Part shown: positions 15,560 to 25,277 of the stretch, in pieces
How positions within the stretch are numbered: the stretch's first letter is position 1
Layout of the letters: every line of letters begins with the position of its first letter
Assembly (NCBI RefSeq): GCF_013409935.1
Contig: NZ_JACCCO010000002.1
Coordinates: 1,240,001 to 1,304,000 of the forward strand
From: Streptosporangium sandarakinum
Lineage (GTDB): Bacteria; Actinomycetota; Actinomycetes; Streptosporangiales; Streptosporangiaceae
Reading direction: 5' to 3'
DNA: 64,000 nt
The notes under the pieces: model-generated
What the model was told of the DNA's origin: nothing
Seen by the model: the letters and a program-made list of their open reading frames with translations, nothing else
The model's database searches: none
Translations under genes and position numbers: made by a program

Positions 15560-17305
15560 TCACGCCGGACCGCCGTGCCAGCTGCTCCACAGGGCGGCGT
15601 ACGAGCCGCCGGTCGCGACCAGCTCGTCGTGGGAGCCCAGCTCGCTGATCCGGCCGTCCTCGACCACCGCGACCCGGTCGGCGTCGTGCGCCGTGTAGAG
15701 GCGGTGGGCGATGGCGATCACCGTACGGCCGTCGAGGACGGCGGCCAGCGACCGCTCCAGGTGGCGGGCGGCCCTGGGGTCGATCAGCGAGGTCGCCTCG
15801 TCCAGGACCAGGGTGTGCGGGTCGGCCAGGACCAGCCGGGCGAGGGCGATCTGCTGGGCGTGGGCGGGCGGGACCGCGTGGCCGCCGGAGCCGACGACCG
15901 TGTCCAGGCCGTCCGGCAGGGCCGTGACCCACTCGGCGGCGTCCACCGCGGCGAGCGCCGCGTGGACGGCGTCGTCGCCGGCGTCGGGGCGGGCGATCAG
16001 CAGGTTGTCGCGCAGGGTTCCCCGGAAGACGTGGTGCTCCTGGGTCACCAGGGCGACGTGGCCGCGCAGGTCGTCCAGCGGCAGCTCGACCAGCGGGACG
16101 CCGCCGACGGTGACCTCGCCGTCGCGCGGGCCGTGGACGCCCGCGAGCAGCCGGCCCAGCGTGGACTTGCCCGCGCCGGAGGGGCCGACCATGGCCAGCC
16201 GCTCCCCCGGCCGGACCACCAGGTCGATGCCGTGCAGGACGTCGTGGCCCTCTCGGTAGGCGTAGCGGACGTCGTCGGCCCGCAGTTCGTCGCCGTCCGG
16301 GACGCCCGCGCCGGGCGCCCGGTCGTCGGGCACCTCGGCGACGCCCAGCAGGCGGGCCATGGAGGCGCCGCCGACCTGGAGCTCGTCGATCCACATGAGC
16401 AGCCGGTCCAGCGGGTCGATGAGCTGCTGGACGTAGAGTGTGGCCGTGGTGACCTGGGCCAGCGTGACCCAGCCGTTGACGTGGAACAGGCCGCCGATGA
16501 CCAGGGTCGCCGCGATCGGGATGACGTAGCCCGCCTCCACCGCGGGGAACCAGACCGTGCGCAGGCCCAGGGTGTAGCGCTCGGCCGCCCACGAGCGGGC
16601 GATGTCGCCGTCGGTACGGCGGTGCCTGCGCTCCTGCAGTCCGAGGGCCTCCACGGCGCGGGCGCCGTTGACCGTCTCGGCCAGGCCGTCGGTCATGTCC
16701 GCGTAGGCGGCGCTCTCGCGCAGGTAGCCGTCGCGTGCCCGCCTGAGGTACCACCGGGTGGAGAACCACAGGATCGGTACGGCCAGCAGCGAGGGCAGGA
16801 CCAGCAGCGGCCCGGCGATCAAGAGCGCGCCGATGGTGATCACGCAGGTGACCAGGGCGATCAGCGTCTCGGGCACGGCGCGCCGTACGGTGCGTGACAG
16901 CGAGTCGACGTCGCGGGAGGTACGGGTGATCAGGTCTCCCGAGCCGGCCCGCTCGACGGTGGACAGCGGCAGGTCGAGCACCCGGCCGACGAACTCCTCG
17001 CGCAGCTCGGCGAGGACCTTCTCGCCCAGCGAGGAGGAGGCGTAGACGGCGTACCTGACCAGCACCGCCTGGGCGGCCAGGAAGGCCGCGATGCCGAGCG
17101 CGACCGCCGTGACGTTCACCCCGGTGCCGTCCTGCACGTCCTGGACCAGCCGGCCCAGCAGCCACGGCACGGCCAGGCCCGCGACGGCGGCCAGCGCGTG
17201 CAGACCGAGCGCCAGCGACAGGGCGCGCGGGTACTTCAGGGTGAGCCTGCGGGCGTAGGCGCGGACCTGCGCCTCCCCGGCGACGGGAAGAATCTCTCTA
17301 CTCAT
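15560..17305 (-). CDS. ABC exporter half-transporter with intact Walker sites, degenerate signature
   Basis: This 581-residue fused permease-ATPase has six membrane helices in residues about 25-310 and a nucleotide-binding domain from about 340. Walker A is GPSGAGKST (about 373), the Q-loop is VTQEHHVFRGTLRDN, Walker B is TLVLDEATS, and the H-loop is AIAHRL. The ABC signature LSGGQ is replaced by VPPAHAQ, so this subunit cannot supply a normal signature to its partner. It follows the partner half-transporter on the same strand after 111 bp, and the two surely form a heterodimer. The substrate is not predictable; drug, peptide or lipid export are the usual roles. The ATG at 17305 opens MSREILPVAGEAQVR. 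Confidence 0.88.
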   Translation of the reverse strand: MSREILPVAGEAQVRAYARRLTLKYPRALSLALGLHALAAVAGLAVPWLLGRLVQDVQDGTGVNVTAVALGIAAFLAAQAVLVRYAVYASSSLGEKVLAELREEFVGRVLDLPLSTVERAGSGDLITRTSRDVDSLSRTVRRAVPETLIALVTCVITIGALLIAGPLLVLPSLLAVPILWFSTRWYLRRARDGYLRESAAYADMTDGLAETVNGARAVEALGLQERRHRRTDGDIARSWAAERYTLGLRTVWFPAVEAGYVIPIAATLVIGGLFHVNGWVTLAQVTTATLYVQQLIDPLDRLLMWIDELQVGGASMARLLGVAEVPDDRAPGAGVPDGDELRADDVRYAYREGHDVLHGIDLVVRPGERLAMVGPSGAGKSTLGRLLAGVHGPRDGEVTVGGVPLVELPLDDLRGHVALVTQEHHVFRGTLRDNLLIARPDAGDDAVHAALAAVDAAEWVTALPDGLDTVVGSGGHAVPPAHAQQIALARLVLADPHTLVLDEATSLIDPRAARHLERSLAAVLDGRTVIAIAHRLYTAHDADRVAVVEDGRISELGSHDELVATGGSYAALWSSWHGGPA

Positions 17306-17414
17306 GGCGACACTCCGTGTCGCGGCTCGGGGCTCTTGACCCGGCGTCTTCCCTCGTCACTCCGTCGCTCCGCTCCTACGCTCCTCGGTCCAGACACCGG
17401 CGCCCCTCGCGGGC

Positions 17415-19103
17415 TCATGATTCTCCTCTTGTCACGACGGCGGCGTAGGCGGGGGCGGTGGCGAGCAGCTCCCGGTGCGTCCCCTGGGCGCGTACCACGC
17501 CGCCCTCGACGTAGATCACGTGGTCGGTGCGGTCGAGCACCAGCGGGCTGGTCGTGCAGACCAGCGTGGTACGGCCGGCCCGCGCCTTGGCAAGCCGGTC
17601 GGCGATGCGGGCCTCGGTGTGGGCGTCCACCGCGCTGGTGGGCTCGACGAGGATCAGCACCTCCGGGTCGGAGAGCAGCGCCCGGGTCAGGCGGAGGCGC
17701 TGCCGCTGGCCGCCGGAGAACTCCCGGCCCGACTCGGCGACGTGTCCGTCGAGGCCGTCGGGCAGCGCGTCGACGATGTCGGTGGCGCACGCGGCGTACA
17801 GCGCGTCGGCGAGGTCGTCGTCGGAGGCCGTACCGGCGACGTCCAGCTCCTCGCGCAGGGTTCCGGCGAAGAGCGCGGCGTCGTTGTCGGCGACCAGGAT
17901 GCGGCGGCGCACCTCGGCGATCGGCAGGGTGTTCAGCGGCACGTCGCCGAAGTCCACGTCGCCGTCGCGGTAGCGGCCGAGCCGGTCGGCGATCACGATG
18001 GCGTCCTCGGGCGTGGCCGCGGCGAGGGCGGTGAACGTGCCGGGCCGTACGGCCACGCCGGAGGCCACGTCGCGCAGCAGCCCGCCGGGGGAGGTCGCGG
18101 CGCCGCCGTCCACCTCGGGTTCGAGGGAGAGGATGCGCACCACCCGGCGGGCGGCGACGTGTCCCTTGGTGAGCTTGTCGGCCGCCTCGATGAGCGTCCG
18201 CAGGGGGGTGATCAGGAACGCGGCGTAGCCGTAGAAGGCGACGAGCTGGCCGATGGTGATCTCGCCCCGCGTCGCGAAGGTCGCGCCCAGCCAGGTGACC
18301 GCGGCGATCAGCAGGCCGGGCAGCAGGATCTGCGCGCCCTCCAGCAGCGACTCGACCGAGGCGACCTTCACGCCGGCCCGCCGTACCCGCTGGGACTCGG
18401 TGACGTAGCGGTCGGCGAAGACCTGCTCGCCGCCGATGCCGCGCAGCACCCGCAGGCCGGCGACGATGTCGGCGGCGCGGGTGGACAGCTCGCCCGACAG
18501 GTCGCGGTGGGCGTGCTGGCGCCGGTTCAGCGGCCGCAGCAGCGGCGTGACGGCGAGGGCCATGGCCGGGACGCCGACGAGGACCGTCAGGCCGAGCGGC
18601 AGCGAGGTGCCGATCAGGATGACCGTCACCGCGACGACGGCGACGACCGAGCCGCTGCCGCGCAGCAGGATGTCCATCGCGTTGCCGATGTGGGCGATGT
18701 CGGAGTTGCCGACGCTGACCACCTCGCCGGTGGACATGCGCTTGGGCAGGGTGGCGCCCAGCCGGGTGGCCTGCCGTACGGTGACCTGGACGGTGCGGTA
18801 GGCGCCGGCCAGCCAGTTGTAGACGGCCATCCGGTGGCGCAGGATCCCCGCGGCCGCCTGCACGGCGCCGAGGACCAGCAGCACGAGGCCCCAGGTGAGC
18901 AGGGCGGAGGTGTCCTTCGTCCGGACGGCGTCGATGCCCCTGCCCATCACCATGGGCACGAGTGCCATCGCGAGCCACCACAGGGTGGCGTATCCGGCGC
19001 CGATGAGCAGGTGGCCTGCCTGGTTGCGGGCGACCCAGCACAGGTACCGGAACGGGCTACGGGCATCGGGAGCGCCGGGATCGGCGACGGGTAAGGAGCG
19101 CAT
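17415..19103 (-). CDS. ABC exporter half-transporter lacking Walker A/B, with canonical signature
   Basis: This 562-residue partner has six membrane helices in residues 20-290. In the nucleotide-binding domain the Walker A loop is missing (FTALAAATPEDAIVIADRL stands in its place) and Walker B reads LILVEPTS, with Val instead of the Mg-binding Asp. The signature FSGGQRQRLRL is intact. Together the pair can build only one functional ATP site: Walker A/B from the downstream gene plus the signature from this one. ATG 19103 (MRSLPVADPGAPDAR) is preferred over upstream GTG/ATG codons because those fall in the operator region. The gene is divergent from the HTH/Clp-N operon, so the palindromes there may also affect it. 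Confidence 0.85.
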   Translation of the reverse strand: MRSLPVADPGAPDARSPFRYLCWVARNQAGHLLIGAGYATLWWLAMALVPMVMGRGIDAVRTKDTSALLTWGLVLLVLGAVQAAAGILRHRMAVYNWLAGAYRTVQVTVRQATRLGATLPKRMSTGEVVSVGNSDIAHIGNAMDILLRGSGSVVAVVAVTVILIGTSLPLGLTVLVGVPAMALAVTPLLRPLNRRQHAHRDLSGELSTRAADIVAGLRVLRGIGGEQVFADRYVTESQRVRRAGVKVASVESLLEGAQILLPGLLIAAVTWLGATFATRGEITIGQLVAFYGYAAFLITPLRTLIEAADKLTKGHVAARRVVRILSLEPEVDGGAATSPGGLLRDVASGVAVRPGTFTALAAATPEDAIVIADRLGRYRDGDVDFGDVPLNTLPIAEVRRRILVADNDAALFAGTLREELDVAGTASDDDLADALYAACATDIVDALPDGLDGHVAESGREFSGGQRQRLRLTRALLSDPEVLILVEPTSAVDAHTEARIADRLAKARAGRTTLVCTTSPLVLDRTDHVIYVEGGVVRAQGTHRELLATAPAYAAVVTRGES

Positions 19104-19160
19104 GGCCGTTATAGCCTGACAAGATCCCCTCTCACCAGGCAAACCATTTTCCGACAAAAC

Positions 19161-19209
19161 GATCATGTCAACCCTGGTTGACATGATCACCACGTCAACC
19201 TAAATTGAC
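19161..19209. promoter_or_regulatory. Double palindromic operator GTCAA-N6-TTGAC
   Basis: A perfect 13-bp inverted repeat with 2-nt centre spans 19161-19188. Its core GTCAA-N6-TTGAC (19167-19182) recurs at 19194-19209, 27 bp downstream. The two copies overlap the -35 and -10 of the plus-strand promoter, as expected for autorepression by the adjacent HTH protein (inference). Confidence 0.7.
19178..19206 (+). promoter_or_regulatory. SigA-type promoter giving a leaderless transcript
   Basis: TTGACA (19178-19183), 17 bases, TAAATT (19201-19206). A start of transcription 7 bases on would coincide with the ATG at 19214, so the HTH/Clp-N mRNA is probably leaderless. Both boxes lie inside operator copies. 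Confidence 0.6.
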
Positions 19210-19213
19210 GGAT

Positions 19214-19447
19214 ATGAGCGACACGGCGCAGCTGGCCTCCGACGCCGGCAGCCGCGACCCCGCCGTCGGCCTGCGGGCCGTGCGGGCACTGCGGATGCTC
19301 GTCGAACGACTTGAGGCCCTACAGGTGGAGAACGCCCGCGAGCAGGGCTGGTCCTGGCAGGAGATCGCGCACTGCCTGGAGGTCAGCCGGCAGGCGGTGC
19401 ACAAGAAGTACGCGGGCGGCCGCGGGCTGCTGAGGAGGGAGAGGTAG
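19214..19447 (+). CDS. Small HTH regulator of the Clp-N operon
   Basis: 77 residues. A helix-turn-helix occupies residues about 43-66 (WSWQEIAHCLEVSRQAVHKKY), preceded by a helical segment LRAVRALRMLVERLEALQVENAREQ likely used for dimerisation. ATG 19214 is chosen over the TTG at 19205 because the latter overlaps the operator and the promoter would start transcription at the ATG. The stop abuts the start of the Clp-N protein, so the pair is an operon. The HTH protein probably binds the flanking GTCAA-N6-TTGAC sites (inference). Such small HTH partners of Clp N-domain proteins recur in actinomycetes. Confidence 0.8.
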   Translation: MSDTAQLASDAGSRDPAVGLRAVRALRMLVERLEALQVENAREQGWSWQEIAHCLEVSRQAVHKKYAGGRGLLRRER

Positions 19448-19993
19448 ATGTTCGAACGCTTCCAGGAGGACGCCCGGCAGGCGGTGATCGGCGCCCAGGA
19501 GAACGCCCGCCGGCTGAACCACCGTTTCATCGGCCCCGAGCACATCCTGCTCGGCCTGCTCGACCGGCCCGGGAGCCTCGCCGCGCGGGTCCTCACCCGC
19601 CACGGGCTCGACCACGACCGGGCCTACCGGGCGGTCGCCCGCCTGGCCCCGCCGCCAGGTGACGGTCTCGACGCCGAGGCGCTGGAGACCATCGGCATCG
19701 ACCTGTCGGCCGTCCGGGAGCGGGTCGAGGCCACCTTCGGGCCCGGGGCACTGGACCGCGGGTCCGCGCGGGACCGTCGGCACGGCGGGCGCATCCCGTT
19801 CACTCCCCGGGCGAAGAAGACGCTGGAACTGTCGCTGCGCGAGGCCCTGCGCCTCAAGCACGGATACATCTCCGACGGCCATGTCCTGCTCGGAATCCTG
19901 CGCGAGGGTCAGGGCGTGGGCGCGCGCGTCATCACCGGCGCGGGCATCGACGCCGAGACCCTCCGCCGGGAGATCGCCGCCGAGCTGGGCTGA
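19448..19993 (+). CDS. Clp N-terminal domain protein
   Basis: 181 residues consisting of two Clp repeat motifs: residues about 1-65 (MFERFQEDARQAVIGAQENAR, GPEHILLGLL) and about 115-180 (FTPRAKKTLELSLREALR, DGHVLLGILREGQG), joined by a linker. This is the substrate/adaptor-binding N-domain of ClpA/ClpC without any AAA+ ATPase module. It could act as an adaptor or decoy for ClpC, or a free sensor of unfolded or arginine-phosphorylated proteins; none of this is shown by sequence. It starts directly at the stop of the HTH gene. Converges on the sdh operon with a strong terminator between. Confidence 0.85.
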   Translation: MFERFQEDARQAVIGAQENARRLNHRFIGPEHILLGLLDRPGSLAARVLTRHGLDHDRAYRAVARLAPPPGDGLDAEALETIGIDLSAVRERVEATFGPGALDRGSARDRRHGGRIPFTPRAKKTLELSLREALRLKHGYISDGHVLLGILREGQGVGARVITGAGIDAETLRREIAAELG

Positions 19994-20142
19994 CGGACCG
20001 CGGCGCGGACGAACGCGCCCGGGGGCCGGATCCGGCGGATCCGGCGAACCTGGTGAACCCGGCGGACCCGGCGGGCCTCGCGGCCGGGAGCCCGCCCTGA
20101 GCGCCGTACGGCTCCCCGGGCACGGGACCGGCCGGAAAAGCG

Positions 20143-20176
20143 GGACGGCTCCCCGGCCATGGCCGGGGAGCCGTCC
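20143..20176. terminator. 16-bp perfect inverted repeat, bidirectional terminator
   Basis: 20143-20158 (GGACGGCTCCCCGGCC) pairs perfectly with 20161-20176. It separates the convergent Clp-N and sdhB genes. The rest of the 218-bp gap (20023-20080) holds imperfect 9-bp GGCGGAYCC-type repeats. Confidence 0.75.
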
Positions 20177-20211
20177 GCTCCGTGCGCGGACCCGCGGGTC
20201 CGTGCCGGGAC

Positions 20212-20949
20212 CTACTTGGAGGCCCGCAGGTAGTCGCGGTTCATCCGGGCGATGGTGTCCAGCGGGATGCCCTTGGGGCAGACCGCGGTGCACTCGCCGG
20301 TGTTGGTGCAGCCGCCGAAGCCCTCGGCGTCCATCTGCTCGACCATGGCCTTGGCGCGGGACTCGCGCTCGGGCTGGCCCTGCGGCAGGAGGCTGAGGTG
20401 GGTGATCTTGGCGGCGGTGAAGAGGGAGGCCGAGCCGTTCGGGCAGGCCGCCACGCAGGCGCCGCAGGCGATGCAGGTGGCCGCGTCGAAGGCGTTGTCG
20501 GCGTCCTCCTTCTTCACCGGGACGCTGTGCGCGTCGGGCGCGGACCCGGCCGGGACGGAGATGAAGCCGCCGGCCTGGATGATCCGGTCGAACGACGAGC
20601 GGTCCACGACCAGGTCCTTGACCACCGGGAACGGCGCGGCCCGCCACGGCTCGATGGTGATGACCGCGTTGTCCTCGAAGTGCCGCATGTGGAGCTGGCA
20701 GGTGGTGGTGGCCACCTGCTCGCCGTGCGCGACACCGTTGATGACCATGCCGCACATGCCGCAGATGCCCTCGCGGCAGTCGTGGTCGAAGGCGACCGGC
20801 TCGTCGCCCTCCAGGATGAGACGCTCGTTGAGCACGTCGAGCATCTCCAGGAAGGACATGTCAGGAGAGACGTCCTCCACCCGGTAGGTGACCATGCGAC
20901 CCTTGTCCTGCGGGTCCTTCTGGCGCCAGATCTTGAGGGTGAGGTTCAT
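20212..20949 (-). CDS. sdhB: Succinate dehydrogenase iron-sulfur subunit (b558-type complex)
   Basis: This 245-residue subunit passes electrons from the flavoprotein to the membrane quinone site. The [2Fe-2S] ligands are in [15 protein letters not shown] and a later Cys in TTTCQLHMR. The [4Fe-4S] and [3Fe-4S] ligands are in [14 protein letters not shown] (about 158-171) and [14 protein letters not shown] (about 215-228). It is the last gene of sdhCAB, 76 bp after sdhA. The family is the one also called fumarate reductase-like in actinomycetes, so reverse operation is possible. A second, different SdhB is encoded at 31695-32456. Confidence 0.93.
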   Translation of the reverse strand: MNLTLKIWRQKDPQDKGRMVTYRVEDVSPDMSFLEMLDVLNERLILEGDEPVAFDHDCREGICGMCGMVINGVAHGEQVATTTCQLHMRHFEDNAVITIEPWRAAPFPVVKDLVVDRSSFDRIIQAGGFISVPAGSAPDAHSVPVKKEDADNAFDAATCIACGACVAACPNGSASLFTAAKITHLSLLPQGQPERESRAKAMVEQMDAEGFGGCTNTGECTAVCPKGIPLDTIARMNRDYLRASK

Positions 20950-21025
20950 GCCCGCGGCTCCTTCGCTGCGCTCACTCGCCCGACGCGGGCGTGGACGACG
21001 TCGCCGTGCTCGCCGGCTCGCCGAA

Positions 21026-22954
<1,929 letters not shown>

Positions 22955-23032
22955 CTCTCGCTCACCGTTCCTCGTTCACCGCGCTGAAGACCTGCCGCGC
23001 GGCCTTCGCCGCGCCCGTCGTACGGGTCCCGC

Positions 23033-23797
23033 TCACTTGATGACTCCGGCCATGACGCCGGCGGGGACCGCGAGGAAGCCGACGACCATCAGCACCGAGA
23101 CCGTGACGGCGAAGACGTTCAGCCCCCGGTAGCTGCGGCGGCCGGCCCGGCCGAGGGACTGGAAGGCGCTCCACAGGCCGTGGCGCAGGTGCTGGCCGAC
23201 CGCGAGGACGGCGAGCACGTAGAACAGCGTCACCCACCAGCGCGAGGGGGCGAAGCCCTCCACCAGGCGCTCGTACGGCGTGCCCGTGCCGCCGGCCGGG
23301 TTGACCGTGCCGAAGGTGAGATCCAGCAGGTGCCAGATCAGGAAGAGGAAGATCGCGGTACCGCCGTAGCGCATGGCGTGGATGGCGTAGCCGCCCGCCT
23401 GGGACTTCCGCCGGACCGCGTACTTGACCGGGCGGGCCTGGCCCGCGCGCCGCGCCAGGGTGATCGCCGCCCACATGTGCAGCACGAGGGCGGCGACCAG
23501 CACGATCTCCAGCACGGTCAGCAGGGTGCGGTGCGGGAGGATCGGCTCGCCGAGGGTGCGCAGGGAGGCCGCGTAGGCGTTGAACTCCTCGGCGCCGAGG
23601 AAGCTCTTGAGGTTTCCGGCCATGTGGGCGACCAGGAAGAGCACCATGACGGCGCCCGTGACGGCCATCACGGCTTTCTTGCCGGGAGAGGAGCTCAGGA
23701 ACCCGCCACGCCTCCTGGGCGTCTTCTTGTCAGCGGTGGCGTCGCCGGGGGGATTGATCGACGCGGTGGCGGAGCCGCGCTCAATTGTGGCAGTCAC
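23033..23797 (-). CDS. sdhC: Succinate dehydrogenase cytochrome b558 subunit
   Basis: 254 residues with five predicted membrane helices (around 42-62, 95-118, 145-165, 190-208 and 225-248), the single-anchor type that binds two haems b. Candidate haem ligands are His in LFLVAHMAGN, VLHMWAA, FLIWHLLDL and VGQHLRHG. It hands electrons to menaquinone. The GTG start lies 7 bases from a plausible -10 (TAGCGT), so the mRNA may be leaderless. It is divergent from the LysR gene, with a T-N11-A box placed near -66. Confidence 0.92.
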   Translation of the reverse strand: MTATIERGSATASINPPGDATADKKTPRRRGGFLSSSPGKKAVMAVTGAVMVLFLVAHMAGNLKSFLGAEEFNAYAASLRTLGEPILPHRTLLTVLEIVLVAALVLHMWAAITLARRAGQARPVKYAVRRKSQAGGYAIHAMRYGGTAIFLFLIWHLLDLTFGTVNPAGGTGTPYERLVEGFAPSRWWVTLFYVLAVLAVGQHLRHGLWSAFQSLGRAGRRSYRGLNVFAVTVSVLMVVGFLAVPAGVMAGVIK

Positions 23798-23804
23798 GAA
23801 CGTG

Positions 23805-23835
23805 ACGCTAGGCAGCGAAAGTTCCCGCCGTCCAA
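23805..23835 (-). promoter_or_regulatory. Promoter of sdhCAB (b558 type)
   Basis: On the minus strand TTGGAC (23835-23830) and TAGCGT (23810-23805) are 19 bases apart. Transcription would begin at or one base before the sdhC GTG. The 19-bp spacing is long, so activator help is plausible. Confidence 0.45.
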
Positions 23836-23856
23836 GTCATCGTGAGCCTCGTTTCC

Positions 23857-23871
23857 ATAGCCGCGGGCTAT
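23857..23871. promoter_or_regulatory. LysR-type T-N11-A box
   Basis: ATAGCC-GCG-GGCTAT is a perfect dyad with the T-N11-A form used by LysR regulators. Its centre is about 66 bases before the proposed sdhC transcription start, the usual recognition-site position, and it lies between sdhC and the divergent LysR gene. Confidence 0.65.
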
Positions 23872-23993
23872 CGACTCTGCGTTCACGCAGGTTGAGAGAT
23901 CGCGCCAGGCGGCCTGATGCGAGCAATCTCACATGCTCCCCCTCCCCGGGGGCCACCCCGGATCCGCCCCCGGGGTATCCGTACGCTAAAGGC

Positions 23994-24926
23994 GTGCAGC
24001 TCCAGCAACTCGCCTACTTCGTGGCGGTCGCCGAGGCACGGCACTTCACCCACGCCGCCGAGCGGATGCGCGTCGCCCAGCCCTCGCTGAGCAAGCAGAT
24101 CAAGGCGCTGGAGGCCGACCTCGGGGCGCCGCTGTTCAGCCGTGCCCGGGGGAACGTCACGCTCACCGCCGCCGGCGAGGCCCTGCTGCCGCTGGCCCGG
24201 CGGATGCTGGCCGACGCCGACACCGCCCGGCGGGAGGTCGCCGAGCTGGTGGGGCTGCGCCGGGGAAGGGTACGGCTCGGCGCCACGCCCTCGCTGTGCG
24301 CCGGGCTGATGGCCGACGCCCTGGCGCGGTTCCACCGCGACTACCCCGGAATCGAGCTGCTGGTGGAGGAGGGCGGCTCCCGCGACCTGGTCCGCGCCCT
24401 GGCCCGCGGCCAGCTCGACCTGGCGCTGATCATCATGCCGTTGCAGAGCGACGACCCGGCGCTGGCCACCGAGGAGGTGCTGCGGGAGAACCTGGTCGTC
24501 GTCTCCCCCACCGACTCGCCGGTGCGCCGGCCGTACCTGCGGATGGAGGAGCTGCGCGGGCGGCCGATGGTGATGTTCCGCCGCGGCTACGACCTGCGGG
24601 AGGCCACGCTCAGCGCGTGTCGCCAGGCCGGGTTCGAGCCGAGGCTGTCGGTGGAGGGCGGCGAGATGGACGCCGTGCTGCGGTTCGTGGAGGCAGGGTT
24701 GGGCATCGCGCTGGTCCCGTCGATGGTCCTGGACGGCCGCCCCGGGCTGACCGGCACGCCGCTGGCGCCGCCCGGACTGCAGCGCACCATCGCCATCGCC
24801 CGCCGCAAGGACGTCGAGCCCACCCGGGCGGCCCGGGCCTTCCACGACACGCTGCTGTTCTTCCTCGCCGAGGCCGCGCACGACGGCAGCCTGCCCGAGG
24901 GGCTGGAGCTGATCACCACCGGGTGA
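23994..24926 (+). CDS. LysR-family regulator, likely of sdhCAB
   Basis: 310 residues. The winged HTH is residues 1-60 (VQLQQLAYFVAVAEARHFT, AERMRVAQPSLSKQIKALE), followed by a periplasmic-binding-protein-like effector domain (about 90-295) with RVRLGATPSLCAGL and EAGLGIALVPSMV. The GTG at 23994 is chosen because it gives the standard LysR N-terminus; the frame is open further upstream but that overlaps sdhC in antisense. Position and the adjacent T-N11-A dyad point to control of the divergent sdhCAB operon and of itself. The co-inducer is unknown; a C4-dicarboxylate would fit. Confidence 0.9.
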   Translation: MQLQQLAYFVAVAEARHFTHAAERMRVAQPSLSKQIKALEADLGAPLFSRARGNVTLTAAGEALLPLARRMLADADTARREVAELVGLRRGRVRLGATPSLCAGLMADALARFHRDYPGIELLVEEGGSRDLVRALARGQLDLALIIMPLQSDDPALATEEVLRENLVVVSPTDSPVRRPYLRMEELRGRPMVMFRRGYDLREATLSACRQAGFEPRLSVEGGEMDAVLRFVEAGLGIALVPSMVLDGRPGLTGTPLAPPGLQRTIAIARRKDVEPTRAARAFHDTLLFFLAEAAHDGSLPEGLELITTG

Positions 24927-24955
24927 GCGGTCCGGCGTTCTCCCGGGGATCGGCG

Positions 24956-25007
24956 CCTGCCGGGGGATCGGGGCCTGCCGGGGATCGGGGCCTGCCGGGG
25001 ATCGGCG
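24956..25007. repeat. Three tandem 17-18 bp repeats
   Basis: CCTGCCGGGGATCGGGG-like units occupy 24956-24973, 24974-24990 and 24991-25007, right after the LysR stop. The full 350-bp gap to 25277 has no gene. Confidence 0.7.
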
Positions 25008-25021
25008 TGGCGCCTCCCCCG

Positions 25022-25055
25022 ACGGCGCAACGGAAGTCTCACAACGGCGCAACGG
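25022..25055. repeat. 12-bp direct repeat spaced by two helical turns
   Basis: ACGGCGCAACGG occurs at 25022-25033 and 25044-25055, a 22-bp period, upstream of the signalling operon. This could be a paired activator site on one DNA face (inference). Confidence 0.4.
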
Positions 25056-25277
25056 TTTCCCGATCGGCGCGCGGAGGCGGGACGGGCCGTACAGGATGGA
25101 AGGCAGGGCGATGGCGGGCGCACCCGGGCCGCCGCCGCCCGGACGGACCATCGAGGGGCCACCAGGCGGTTACGAGAGGGCTGCGGGGCCGCGGACCTGA
25201 TCACCACACGGTAAGTCCTGGTGTCACACTATTCTTCATACGTTGACAAGGTGCCCCCGATCCATGAAGAGGCGTCC

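Noticed and set aside
20030-20080. Possible CRISPR-like short repeats
   Set aside because: Units are 9 bp, imperfect and contiguous, with no spacers and no cas genes.
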